From Actinomycetospora chiangmaiensis DSM 45062 (GTDB lineage: Bacteria; Actinomycetota; Actinomycetes; Mycobacteriales; Pseudonocardiaceae), in contig NZ_KB903246.1 in assembly GCF_000379625.1 (NCBI RefSeq), forward strand, positions 62,001 through 126,000: 64,000 nt of DNA. Direction: 5' to 3'. The notes below the pieces were generated by a model that saw nothing but the letters and a program-made list of their open reading frames with translations, had not been told where the DNA came from and made no database searches. The position numbers and the translations under genes were made by a program. Positions 7,403 to 16,029 of this stretch are shown piece after piece. The stretch's first letter is position 1. The number at the start of each line of letters is the position of its first letter.

Positions 7403-10384
7403 GTGTCCATCCGGCTGCTCGGCCCCGTCGCGGTGGTCGACGACGGCGGGCGCGACCTGCTGCCCGCCGGGCCGCGGGTGCGGGGGCTGCTCGCGCGGCT
7501 GGCGCTGGACGCGGGCCGCCCGGTGGACGCCGCGACGCTGGTCGACGCGCTGTGGGGCGAGGACCCACCGGCCACCGCGAACGCCCTGCAGTCCCTCGCC
7601 TCCCGGCTGCGCCGCGCCCTCGGGCCGGACCGGGTGCGGTCCTCGGCGGGTGGCTACGTCCTCGCGGTCGATCCCGACGACGTCGACGTGCTGCGGTTCG
7701 CGACCCTCCGCCGGACCGCGGCCGCCGAGCCCGACGCCGGGCGGGCCTGCGCGCTGCTGACCGAGGCGCTGGGCCTGTGGCAGGACCCGGTCCTGGGCGG
7801 GGTGCAGGACCTGCCGTTCGCCGGCCCCGCCCTCGCCCGCCTCGCCGACGCCCGCGCGGCGACGGCGGAGGAGCTGGCCGCCCTCGGCCGCGCCGCCGGC
7901 CGCCCAGACGCCGGCCGCGACGTCCTCGACGCGGTCCTCGACGCCGACCCGCTGCGCGAGACGACGGCCGTCGCCCTGGCCCGCGGCCTGCACGCGGGCG
8001 GGCGGCGCGCCGACGCGCTCGCCGTCCTCGACCGGACCCGCGCCGCGTTGGCCGAGGAGCTCGGTGTCGATCCCGGACCGGGCTGGCAGCACGCCCGGAC
8101 CGAACTGCTCCAGGACGACCCACCCGTCGTCGGGAAGGCCCGGCCGCAGGCCCTGACCTCGTTCGTCGGTCGCGACGACGACCTCGCGCGGCTGCACGCC
8201 CTCGCGACGACCACCCGGCTGGTGACCATCACCGGACCCGGCGGCGCGGGGAAGACCCGGCTGGCGACGGAGGCCGTCCGCGACGACCCGCGCCGGGTCG
8301 CCGTCGCCGAGCTCGCCGCGCTGACCAGCCCCGACCAGGTGGCCCCGACCGTCCTGCACGCGGTCGGGGGCCAGGAGCTCGCGCTCGGCGACCGCCCGAC
8401 GGACGACGCCGTCCTGGGCCGGCTGCGTGCCGCGCTCACCGGGGCGGACACCGTGCTGGTCCTCGACAACTGCGAGCACCTCGTCGACGCGGCGGCCGTG
8501 CTCGTCCACGACCTGCTGACCGCCGTCCCCGGCCTGGTCGTCCTCGCCACCAGCCGGGAGCCGCTGGGGGTGCCCGGCGAGGTGCTCCACCCGCTCGGCG
8601 CGCTCGACGACGAGCACGCGACCCGGCTCTTCGCCGAGCGGGCCGCCGCGGTCCGACCGGGGTTCGTGCCGTCCGAGCACACCGCGGTGGTCCGCGACAT
8701 CTGCCGTCGGCTCGACGGGCAGCCGCTGGCGATCGAGCTGGCCGCGGCCCGCGTCCGGAGCCTGGCACCGGCGGAGATCGCCGACCGGCTGGCGGACCGC
8801 TTCCGGCTCCTGACGACGGGGGCCCGGACCGCGCTGCCGCGGCACCAGACGCTGCGCGCCGTCGTCGACTGGAGCTGGGACCTGCTCACCGACGACGAGC
8901 GCCGGGCCGCGGCCCGCTTCGGGGTGTTCGCGGGCGCCGTCGATGCGCGGGCGGTCGAGGCCGTGTGCGAGGACTTCGACCTCCTCGACGCGCTCGTGGA
9001 GAAGTCGCTGGTCGTCGCGGTCCCGGGCGGGCCGACGCGCTACCGGATGCTCGAGACGATCCGCGAGTACGCACTGGCCCGGCTGGACGCGTCCGAGGAA
9101 CGGGACGCCGTGGTCGCCGCCCACGCCGCGTGGGTGCTCGGGGTGCTCGAGCCCGTGGAACCGGCCCTGCGCGGCGGGCGGCAGCTCGAGGCGCTCGCCG
9201 TCGTGCGGGAGGTCGACGGCGAGGCGGTGCGGGCCCTCGAGCGGGCGGTCGACGCCGGTGAGGCGACCCGCGCGCACCGGTTGCTCGCGGCGCTGACGTG
9301 GAGCTGGGTCGTCCGCGGCGACATGGCGAGCCTCATCCGGGCCTCCGAGCGGCTCTTCGCGCTCCCGGTGTCCGCGACGGACGCGGGCGTGGTCCTCAAC
9401 CGGTCGCTGCACACGGTGCTCCTGGCCGTCACCGTGCCCGGGACCGACGTGCGCGGGGAGTCCGACGCCGTCGTCGCGACGATCCGGGACCTGCCCCGCC
9501 CCTGGCACCCCGTGGTCGCGCTGCACGAGCCGACGGCGCGGGCGTTCCTCGACGACGACCGGTCGGGGCTGCTCGACCTCGCCGCCGGCGCCGACGACCC
9601 GTGGCTCCGGGCGGCGGCCGCTCAGATCGCGGCGGTGCACGCCGAGAACGCGGGCGACCTCGCGGGCCAGCGCCGGGCCCTGCGCGCGGCACACGAGGGC
9701 TTCGCCGCGGTCGGCGACCGGTTCGGCCTGGGCATGACGACGTTCTCGCTCGGCGAGCTCGAGGACCTCGCCGGGGACCGGGTCGCGGCCCGCGAGACGT
9801 TCGCGACGGCGATCGCGCTGGCCGCGGAGCTCGACAACGCCGACGACGTGCCGCAGTACCGCATGCGCCTGGCCGCCCTCGCCGCCCGCGACGGCGACGG
9901 CGCCGAGGCCCGCGAGCAGCTCCGTCTCGCCACCGAGGCCGCGCAGGCGTCCCGCGACCCGAGCACCGCGGCCTGGCTCGCGTGGGGCGGCGCCGACGTC
10001 GACCGGCGGCTCGGGGACCCGGAGCGGGCGCTCGCCACGCTGCGCGCGCACCCGCCGTCGGCCGGCGACGGCCTCGGCCCGGGCCGCGCCCAGCGGGAGG
10101 CCGTGGTCCACGGCACCACCGCCGCCGCCCTGATCGACCTCGGGCGCCTCGACGAGGCCCGCGTCGAGGTCGACGCCGCCCGTCGGGCCGCCGAGGAGGC
10201 CAAGGACGGCCCGGTCCGGGGCCAGGTCGCCGAGATCGCCGCCCGGTTGGCGCTCGCCGAGGGCGACGCCGTGCGGGCCGCGGAGCTGCTGGCGGAGGCC
10301 GTCGCCCGACGGGGGACGCTGCACCTGGGCGATCCGGACGTCGTCGCGACCCGGGACGGCTGTGGCTTCGCCCCTCCCGCGTGA
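7403..10384 (+). CDS. AfsR/SARP-type transcriptional regulator with NB-ARC ATPase and TPR region
   Basis: Large one-component regulator of 993 residues. Residues 1-92 form an OmpR-type winged helix (SIRLLGPVAVVDDGG to RVRSSAGGYVLAV). Residues about 95-245 are a bacterial transcriptional activation domain. An NB-ARC/AP-ATPase follows with Walker A GPGGAGKTRLA near 275 and Walker B VLVLDNCEHLVD near 352. The remainder is helical and TPR-like. Such proteins activate neighbouring metabolic operons or integrate kinase and nucleotide signals; no adjacent biosynthetic cluster reveals a target. I start at GTG 7403, directly before the winged helix, where no clear ribosome site is seen; an upstream ATG at 7337 overlaps the hairpin and is less likely. 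Confidence 0.85.
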   Translation: MSIRLLGPVAVVDDGGRDLLPAGPRVRGLLARLALDAGRPVDAATLVDALWGEDPPATANALQSLASRLRRALGPDRVRSSAGGYVLAVDPDDVDVLRFATLRRTAAAEPDAGRACALLTEALGLWQDPVLGGVQDLPFAGPALARLADARAATAEELAALGRAAGRPDAGRDVLDAVLDADPLRETTAVALARGLHAGGRRADALAVLDRTRAALAEELGVDPGPGWQHARTELLQDDPPVVGKARPQALTSFVGRDDDLARLHALATTTRLVTITGPGGAGKTRLATEAVRDDPRRVAVAELAALTSPDQVAPTVLHAVGGQELALGDRPTDDAVLGRLRAALTGADTVLVLDNCEHLVDAAAVLVHDLLTAVPGLVVLATSREPLGVPGEVLHPLGALDDEHATRLFAERAAAVRPGFVPSEHTAVVRDICRRLDGQPLAIELAAARVRSLAPAEIADRLADRFRLLTTGARTALPRHQTLRAVVDWSWDLLTDDERRAAARFGVFAGAVDARAVEAVCEDFDLLDALVEKSLVVAVPGGPTRYRMLETIREYALARLDASEERDAVVAAHAAWVLGVLEPVEPALRGGRQLEALAVVREVDGEAVRALERAVDAGEATRAHRLLAALTWSWVVRGDMASLIRASERLFALPVSATDAGVVLNRSLHTVLLAVTVPGTDVRGESDAVVATIRDLPRPWHPVVALHEPTARAFLDDDRSGLLDLAAGADDPWLRAAAAQIAAVHAENAGDLAGQRRALRAAHEGFAAVGDRFGLGMTTFSLGELEDLAGDRVAARETFATAIALAAELDNADDVPQYRMRLAALAARDGDGAEAREQLRLATEAAQASRDPSTAAWLAWGGADVDRRLGDPERALATLRAHPPSAGDGLGPGRAQREAVVHGTTAAALIDLGRLDEARVEVDAARRAAEEAKDGPVRGQVAEIAARLALAEGDAVRAAELLAEAVARRGTLHLGDPDVVATRDGCGFAPPA

Positions 10385-10430
10385 GGGGAACCCTCGGGCC
10401 AGGAGAACGCTCGAACACTCCCCTCACGCA
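10379..10430. repeat. Palindromic repeat B, copy 1
   Basis: Interrupted palindrome beginning at the AfsR-like stop codon: GCGTGAGGGGA at 10379-10389 pairs with TCCCCTCACGC at 10419-10429. It is closely similar to the element at 10910-10960, so the VOC gene is bracketed by two direct copies. Either a terminator or a mobile short repeat. Confidence 0.7.
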
Positions 10431-10471
10431 TCGGTACCGTGCTCCCGTTCCGTCGACGAGGGGATGCGGAC

Positions 10472-10903
10472 ATGCTGCTCGACGGGGTCGACCATGTCGC
10501 CTGCCTGACCCACGACCCGGCACGCCTCGGGGCGTTCTACGCCACGGTGTTCGACGCCGAGATCGGCCCGACGCAGCGGCACGGTCAGGAGGGCGAGGAG
10601 ACGATGACGGTGATGCGGATCGGGCCGCACACCGAACTGAACGTCTTCACCGTCCCGAGCAGCGACGAGGCCGACCGCCAGACGCCGATGTGGCACCGCG
10701 GCCGCCTCGACCACCTCGGGCTGCGCGCGTCGTCCTACGCCACGTTCGCGACGATCCGCGAACGCCTGATCGCCGAGGGCGCCTCCGACGGGACGGTCAC
10801 CGACTTCGGGTCGGCCTGGAGCATGTTCTTCCGCGACCCCGACGGGCTCGAGGGCGAGGTGCTCGTCCCGAAGGCCGCGGACGGGTCGCATCCGGTCGGC
10901 TGA
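10472..10903 (+). CDS. VOC-family (glyoxalase/bleomycin-resistance fold) protein
   Basis: Single-domain VOC protein of 143 residues with two beta-alpha-beta-beta-beta repeats (LDGVDHVACLTHDPARLGAF; RGRLDHLGLRASSY; MFFRDPDGLEGEVLV). Candidate metal ligands are the first-strand His, the His of DHLGL and the Glu of the last strand. VOC proteins include isomerases, dioxygenases and drug-binding proteins, and the sequence alone does not choose. The ATG at 10472 is preceded by GAGGGG. The gene is isolated between two copies of palindromic repeat B, which suggests a small moveable unit. Confidence 0.8.
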   Translation: MLLDGVDHVACLTHDPARLGAFYATVFDAEIGPTQRHGQEGEETMTVMRIGPHTELNVFTVPSSDEADRQTPMWHRGRLDHLGLRASSYATFATIRERLIAEGASDGTVTDFGSAWSMFFRDPDGLEGEVLVPKAADGSHPVG

Positions 10904-10909
10904 CCACTC

Positions 10910-10960
10910 GCGTGAGGGGAACCCTCGAGCCACAAGAGCGCTCGAGAACTCCCCTCACGG
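10910..10960. repeat. Palindromic repeat B, copy 2
   Basis: Second copy of the repeat at 10379. Outer arms GCGTGAGGGGA and TCCCCTCACG, inner arms CTCGAG/CTCGAG. It sits between the convergent VOC gene and the ABC permease and is well placed as a bidirectional terminator. Confidence 0.7.
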
Positions 10961-10961
10961 A

Positions 10962-11780
10962 TCAGGTGCGGCGCCGGTACAGCGCGACGGCCAGCGGAGC
11001 GAAGATCACGACGACGACGGCGGAGGTCAGCAGGGAGATCGCCGCCGCTCCCCCGGCGGGTGCGCCGTCGAGCAGGGCGCGCACCGCGTCGGCCGACCGG
11101 GACACCGGGTTGACCGCGACGAACCCCTGCAGCCAACCGGGCATCGTCGCCGTCGGGACGAAGACCGAGCTGGCGAACGTCAGCGGCAGCATGATCGTCG
11201 CCGACAGCCCCTGCACCGACCGCGGCTCCCGCACCACCATCGCGAGCGCCGTGAACACCCAGCACAGGGCGAACGCGAAGGCGACGACGAGGCCGAACGC
11301 GGCGAGCACCGCGAGCGGTGAGGCGCTCGTCCGGTAGCCGAGGACGAACCCGAACGCCAGCATGATCACGCCCGCCGTCAGGTAGCGGACGAGGTCGGCG
11401 CCGATCGCGCCGAGCAACGGGGCCGCACGCGAGATCGGCAGGCTCCGGAACCGGTCGAAGATGCCGGTCTTGAGGTCCTCGGCGAGCCCGACCCCGGTGC
11501 CCGCCGAGGCGAACACGACGGTCTGCAGCAGCACGCCGGGGAGCGCGAAGTGCAGGTAGTCGGCGCTGTTCCCCGCGATCGCGCCGCCGAAGACGTAGAC
11601 GAACAGCAGCAGGAAGATGACCGGCTGCAGCGTGACGTCGATCAGCGCCTCCGGCGAGTGGATCGTCTTCACGATCCCCCGCCGCGCGAGCGCCGCGCCG
11701 TGGCGCAGGGTCGAGGGCACCCGTCGTCGGGCAGGGGCCTTCCCGACCACGGGTGCGGTCGGCTCGAGGGTGGTGGTCAT
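10962..11780 (-). CDS. ABC-2 type permease, DrrB-like
   Basis: Integral membrane subunit of 272 residues for the adjacent DrrA-like ATPase. Hydrophobic segments include PVIFLLLFVYVFGGAI, the region before the cytoplasmic RFRSLPISRAAPLLG motif, and four later segments ending near VVVVIFAPLAVALY. The LKTGIFDRFRSLPISR stretch is the signature of daunorubicin-type ABC-2 permeases. The ATG at 11780 overlaps the ATPase stop (ATGA). Probably exports a hydrophobic drug or lipid; substrate unknown. Confidence 0.88.
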   Translation of the reverse strand: MTTTLEPTAPVVGKAPARRRVPSTLRHGAALARRGIVKTIHSPEALIDVTLQPVIFLLLFVYVFGGAIAGNSADYLHFALPGVLLQTVVFASAGTGVGLAEDLKTGIFDRFRSLPISRAAPLLGAIGADLVRYLTAGVIMLAFGFVLGYRTSASPLAVLAAFGLVVAFAFALCWVFTALAMVVREPRSVQGLSATIMLPLTFASSVFVPTATMPGWLQGFVAVNPVSRSADAVRALLDGAPAGGAAAISLLTSAVVVVIFAPLAVALYRRRT

Positions 11781-12730
11781 GCGGGCACTCCTTGCGTGGC
11801 CTGGCCGGTGAGGGAGAGGAAGACGTCGTCGAGGCTGGGCAGGCGCAGGCCGATCTCGGCGACGGCGATGCCGGCGACGGCCAGGCGTTCCTCGACGCGG
11901 CGCAGCGCGAGCGGGTCCGAGGTGCCGACGACGACCTCGCCGGACGGCGCGATCGTCGGCTCCCGTCCGACGTCGGAGGCGACGATCGCGGCGACCATCG
12001 CCGCCTCGCCCGGCAGCTCCGGGCGGACGTGGAGCCGCCGGCCGCCCGCGCGGGACTTCAGCTCGGCGGCGGTCCCGGAGGCGATGACGAGGCCGCGGTC
12101 GAGGACGACGAGGTCGTGGGCGAGCTGGTCGGCCTCCTCGAGGTACTGGGTGGTGAGCAGGACCGTGACGCCGTCGTCGGCGAGGGTCCGCACGGCCTCC
12201 CAGACCTCGTTGCGGTGGTGCGGGTCGAGGCCCGTGGTCGGCTCGTCGAGGAACAGCACCTCGGGTCGGCCGACGAGGCTCGCGGCCAGGTCGAGCCGCC
12301 GTCGCATGCCGCCGGAGTAGGTCTTCGCACGCCGACCGGCGGCCTCGACGAGCCCGAACTGCTCGATGAGCTCGCCCGCGCGGGCCTTCGCCTCGTGCCG
12401 GGGCAGGTCGAGGAGCCGCCCGATGAGAAACAGGTTGTCGCGGCCGGTCAGGGCCTCGTCGACGGCCGCGTACTGCCCGGTGAGCCCGATCCGACCGCGG
12501 ACCTCCGCCGCGTCGGTGACCACGTCGTGGCCGAGCACGCTCGCCCGCCCCCCCGTGGGTGGGAGCAGCGTGGTGAGCATGCGGACGGTGGTCGTCTTGC
12601 CCGACCCGTTGGGTCCGAGCAGGCCGAGCACCTGGCCCTTCTCGGCGGTGAAGGAGATGCCGTCGACCGCGCGGACGTCGCCGAACGACCGGACGAGGTC
12701 CTCGACCTCGAGGGCGGGGGTGGTGTGCAT
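11777..12730 (-). CDS. ABC transporter ATP-binding protein, DrrA-like
   Basis: ATPase of 317 residues of a daunorubicin-resistance-type exporter. Walker A is GPNGSGKTTTV, Q-loop LTGQYAAVDE, signature YSGGMRRRLDLA, Walker B VLFLDEPTTGLD, H-loop LLTTQYLEEAD. The C-terminal extension (LRLPSLDDVFLSLTG) is typical of DrrA. I take the ATG at 12730; an upstream in-frame GTG is possible. A short direct repeat (GGCTGGCACGG twice, 12752-12773) lies just upstream and could be an operator. Confidence 0.88.
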   Translation of the reverse strand: MHTTPALEVEDLVRSFGDVRAVDGISFTAEKGQVLGLLGPNGSGKTTTVRMLTTLLPPTGGRASVLGHDVVTDAAEVRGRIGLTGQYAAVDEALTGRDNLFLIGRLLDLPRHEAKARAGELIEQFGLVEAAGRRAKTYSGGMRRRLDLAASLVGRPEVLFLDEPTTGLDPHHRNEVWEAVRTLADDGVTVLLTTQYLEEADQLAHDLVVLDRGLVIASGTAAELKSRAGGRRLHVRPELPGEAAMVAAIVASDVGREPTIAPSGEVVVGTSDPLALRRVEERLAVAGIAVAEIGLRLPSLDDVFLSLTGQATQGVPA

Positions 12731-12808
12731 GGCGACGACTCTGGGCCGGTCGGCTGGCACGGGGCTGGCACGGCGCTGGCGTCCGGTGACAGGCCGTCCG
12801 GTCACGTG

Positions 12809-12846
12809 TCAGCCGTGGCCCACCGCTGACGTCCGATGTCAGCAGG
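12809..12846 (-). repeat. Palindromic repeat C, intergenic copy
   Basis: A roughly 38-base element in the DrrA/HrpB divergent region. Read on the minus strand it matches the HrpB-internal copy at 13804-13842 at all but a few positions, including the identical core GTCAGCGGTGGGCCACGG. It contains the small palindrome GTGG-GCCAC. Confidence 0.8.
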
Positions 12847-12992
12847 GCGCCGGCACTCACGTGCCGGACGGGCGCCCAGCGGCGTCGGTGGCCGATCCGT
12901 CGCACCGGATGCGTCGGGGGAGCCACCGACGCACGACGACGTCGTCGACCGGCCGTCCCGGCCGGTGACCGCTTCCTGGTAGACCGGCGGGC

Positions 12993-15458
12993 GTGATCGA
13001 CGAGGTGCGGCTCGACCTGCCGGTGCGGGCCGCGCTGCCGTCGTTGACCGCGGCACTCGGCGAGCACGGCGCGGCGGTGCTCGTGGCCCCGCCCGGCACC
13101 GGGAAGACGACGCTCGTGCCGCTGGCGCTGGCCGGGCAGGTCGACGGTCGTGTCCTCGTCGCCGAACCGCGACGGGTGGCCGTCCGTGCGGCCGCCGCGC
13201 GGATGGCCTCACTGCTCGGGGAGAAGGTGGGCGAACGGGTCGGTTACGCGATCCGGGGCGAACGGAAGCCCGGGTCTCGCATCGAGGTGGTCACGACGGG
13301 CCTGCTCGTCGCCCGCCTGCAGCACGACCCGGAGCTCGCCGGGGTCGACGCCGTCGTCCTCGACGAGTGCCACGAACGGCACCTGGACACCGACCTCGCG
13401 CTCGCGTTCACCGTCGACGCCCGGGTGCTGCGCCCCGACCTGCGCCTGCTCGCGACCTCCGCCACGGCCGCCGCCGACCGGCTGTCGGCCGCCCTCGAGG
13501 GGCCCGTCGTCACCGCGCCCGACCCGCTGCACGACGTCGCGATCCGCTGGACCCCGCCACCCCGACCCGTCCCGCCGCCCCAGGGCATGCGCGTCGAGCC
13601 GGCCCTGCTCGACCACGTCGCCGCGACGACCCGCCGGGCCCTCGCCGAGGCCGACGGCGACGTCCTCGTGTTCCTCCCCGGGCGGCGGGAGATCGACGAC
13701 GTGGCACGCCGACTCTCCGGGACCGACGTCGAGGTGCTCCCCCTGCACGGCGGGCTGACCGCGGCGGCCCAGGACGTCGTACTCGCGGGGAACCAGCGTG
13801 GCGACCTGCTGACGTCGAACGTCAGCGGTGGGCCACGGCTGCCCGCTCGACGGGTCGTGCTGAGCACGTCCATCGCCGAGACCAGCCTGACCGTGCCCGG
13901 CGTGCGGGTCGTCGTCGACGCCGGGCTCTCCCGGCAGCCCTGGACCGACCACGCCCGCGGCCTCGACGCCCTCGTCACCGTGCTCGCGTCGCAGTCGTCG
14001 GCCACGCAGCGCGCCGGCCGCGCGGGTCGTGAGGCGCCCGGCGTCGCGTATCGATGCTGGTCGGAGGCCGAGCACGCCCACCGCGACCGCGACGACGACC
14101 CCGAGGTCGCCCACGCCGACCTCGCCGCGTTCGCCCTCGCACTCGCCCGCTGGGGCACGCCCGACGCGGCCGGCCTCGCCCTCCTCGACCCTCCCCCACC
14201 CGCCGCCTTCGACGCCGCCCGCGCCATGCTGCGCGGCCTCGGGCTGGTCGACGAGGACGGGTCGATCACCTCGCGCGGCCGGGTGGTGGCGGGCGTCGGG
14301 GTGCACCCGCGACTCGGCCGGGCGCTGCTCGACGGCGCCGACGTCGTCGGGTCACGCCTGGCCACCGAGGTGGTCGCGCTCCTCGCCACGGCCGGCCCCG
14401 TCGGCTCCGACGACCTCGAGGAGCGCCTCCGTGCGGTGCGGTCCGGCAACGACCCCGGCTGGCGCGCCGAGGTCCGCCGCCTCGACCGCGCCCTCCGCGA
14501 CCGGCCCGCCGGGCAGGCCGACGGCGTCACCCTCGCGCGGAGTGCCGCCACCGTCGTCGCCCTCGCCTATCCCGACCGCCTCGCCCGGGCACGCGGCGCG
14601 GACTCCCGCGAGTTCCTGACGACGGGTGGCACGGGCGTCGAGGTCGGGCCGTCGTCGTCGTTGCGGGGCCAGGCGTGGCTGGTGGTGGCGGACGCAGCGC
14701 GCGGCCCGGGCGACCGGGTGGCGCGCGTCAGGCTGGCCGTCCCGATCGACGAGGACCTGGCCCGCTCCGCGGCGTCCCACCTGCACACCGACGACGAGGT
14801 CGTCGCCTGGGAGGACGGCGACGTCGTGGCCGAGCGCCGCGAACGGCTCGGCGCGATCGTGCTCGCCCGCCGGCCGATCCCGCAGCCGACGGTGGAAGCC
14901 CTCGCACCCGCCGTCCGGAAGGGGCTCGAGGCCGAGGGACTCGACCTGCTGCGGTGGACCGACGACGTCACGGCGCTCCGCCGGCGCCTCGCGTTCCTGC
15001 ACGCCGCGGTCGGCGAGCCGTGGCCCGCCGTCGACGACGCGTCGCTGCTCGACCGGGCCGACGAGTGGCTCGACCTGAGCCGGGTCCGGCGCCGCGCCGA
15101 CCTCGCCCGGCTGACGCCGCCCCTGACGGCGTTGCTGCCCTGGCCGGAGGCGGCGCGGCTCGACGAGCTGGCACCGACGCACGTCGTCACGCCGGACGGA
15201 CGGCGCGTCCGCGTGGACTACAGCGAGCCCGACACGCCCACCGTCGCCCTGAAGCTCCAGCACGCCTTCGGGTGGGAGCAGGCGCCGGAGCTGGCGGGCG
15301 TCCCCGTCGTCGTGCATCTGCTCTCGCCCGCCGGGAGGCCGGCGGCCGTGACCGCCGACCTGGCGTCGTTCTGGGACGAGGGCTACCGCCAGGTGCGCGC
15401 GGAGCTGCGCGGCCGCTACCCGAAGCACGCGTGGCCGGAGGACCCGCGGCGTCCCTAG
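12993..15458 (+). CDS. hrpB: ATP-dependent RNA helicase HrpB
   Basis: DEAH-box helicase of 821 residues, the normal HrpB length. Motif I APPGTGKTTLVPLALA (near 32), motif II VVLDECHERHLDTD, motif III LLATSATAAAD, helicase C with VVLSTSIAETSLTVPGVR and QRAGRAGREAPG, and the HrpB C-terminal domain (DEGYRQVRAELRGRYPKHAWPEDP). Role in RNA metabolism is inferred from family. Oddity: between strand elements of the second RecA domain, residues about 271-283 (DLLTSNVSGGPRL) are encoded by an in-frame copy of palindromic repeat C. GTG start at 12993. The TAG stop is shared with the convergent downstream gene through CTAG. Confidence 0.9.
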   Translation: MIDEVRLDLPVRAALPSLTAALGEHGAAVLVAPPGTGKTTLVPLALAGQVDGRVLVAEPRRVAVRAAAARMASLLGEKVGERVGYAIRGERKPGSRIEVVTTGLLVARLQHDPELAGVDAVVLDECHERHLDTDLALAFTVDARVLRPDLRLLATSATAAADRLSAALEGPVVTAPDPLHDVAIRWTPPPRPVPPPQGMRVEPALLDHVAATTRRALAEADGDVLVFLPGRREIDDVARRLSGTDVEVLPLHGGLTAAAQDVVLAGNQRGDLLTSNVSGGPRLPARRVVLSTSIAETSLTVPGVRVVVDAGLSRQPWTDHARGLDALVTVLASQSSATQRAGRAGREAPGVAYRCWSEAEHAHRDRDDDPEVAHADLAAFALALARWGTPDAAGLALLDPPPPAAFDAARAMLRGLGLVDEDGSITSRGRVVAGVGVHPRLGRALLDGADVVGSRLATEVVALLATAGPVGSDDLEERLRAVRSGNDPGWRAEVRRLDRALRDRPAGQADGVTLARSAATVVALAYPDRLARARGADSREFLTTGGTGVEVGPSSSLRGQAWLVVADAARGPGDRVARVRLAVPIDEDLARSAASHLHTDDEVVAWEDGDVVAERRERLGAIVLARRPIPQPTVEALAPAVRKGLEAEGLDLLRWTDDVTALRRRLAFLHAAVGEPWPAVDDASLLDRADEWLDLSRVRRRADLARLTPPLTALLPWPEAARLDELAPTHVVTPDGRRVRVDYSEPDTPTVALKLQHAFGWEQAPELAGVPVVVHLLSPAGRPAAVTADLASFWDEGYRQVRAELRGRYPKHAWPEDPRRP
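13804..13842 (+). repeat. Palindromic repeat C inside hrpB
   Basis: In-frame copy of the element at 12809-12846, inverted relative to it, encoding the extra residues just before the RRVVLSTSIAETSLT motif. The reading frame is preserved. Confidence 0.8.
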
Positions 15459-16021
15459 TCCGCCGCGACCTTCTCCAGCTTCTGCTTCACGGTCTTGCGG
15501 TCCTTCGTGTCCTTCTCGTGCTCGAGGGCCTTCTCCGCCTCGTCGGGCTCCATGTTCTTCGCCCGCTTGACGGCGTCGTCGGCGTTCATCTCCTCGAGCT
15601 TCGCGTCCGTGCGGGCCTGCTTGGCCTCGGCCGTGTTGTCGACGGTGCCCTGGCCCTTCCTCGACGCGTCCTTCTTCTTGGCCCGGGTCTTCTCCTTCTC
15701 GTCGTCGGAGAGCTCCTCCCAGGCCTTCTTCGGGAGGTACCGGTCGGTGCCGTCCTCCCCGCGCGCCTCGGTGGACCCGTCGGCCGTCTGCCAGTCCTCG
15801 TCGGTCCACTGCTCCAGGCTGCGCTGCTGCTCGGTCGGCTGGTCCTCGTGCTTGTAGTCGCCACCCTGCTTCTCGTACTCCTGGGTGAGCAGCTGGCTCT
15901 TGCGCGCGGACCACGTCCCGGGCGCACCGCCCTTGTCCGACTGCTTGATCTCCTCCTTGAGGCGCTCCCGCAGTTCGGGGTCGGTGTAGTCCTTCTCGTA
16001 GTCCTGCTTGCCCTTCGCCAT
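15455..16021 (-). CDS. Small highly charged protein, DUF5872-like
   Basis: Hydrophilic protein of 188 residues rich in Lys, Glu, Asp and Gln, without membrane segment or catalytic motif. Recognisable blocks are YTDPELRERLKEEIKQSDKG, GTWSARKSQLLTQEYEKQGG, WTDEDWQTADG and RYLPKKAWEELSDDEKEKTR, which I associate with DUF5872 proteins from memory. The rest is probably disordered or coiled. Lys- and Glu-rich coding makes it a compositional outlier among its neighbours and may mean acquisition. ATG at 16021. Its TAG stop overlaps the HrpB stop on the other strand (palindromic CTAG). Confidence 0.75.
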   Translation of the reverse strand: MAKGKQDYEKDYTDPELRERLKEEIKQSDKGGAPGTWSARKSQLLTQEYEKQGGDYKHEDQPTEQQRSLEQWTDEDWQTADGSTEARGEDGTDRYLPKKAWEELSDDEKEKTRAKKKDASRKGQGTVDNTAEAKQARTDAKLEEMNADDAVKRAKNMEPDEAEKALEHEKDTKDRKTVKQKLEKVAAD

Positions 16022-16029
16022 CCGGCCGG

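Noticed and set aside
5825-10324. A 1499-codon open frame on the minus strand opposite the flavin oxidoreductase and AfsR-like genes
   Set aside because: Low-complexity Gly/Arg/Pro composition, no domain, wholly antisense to two well-supported genes; an effect of high GC at third positions.
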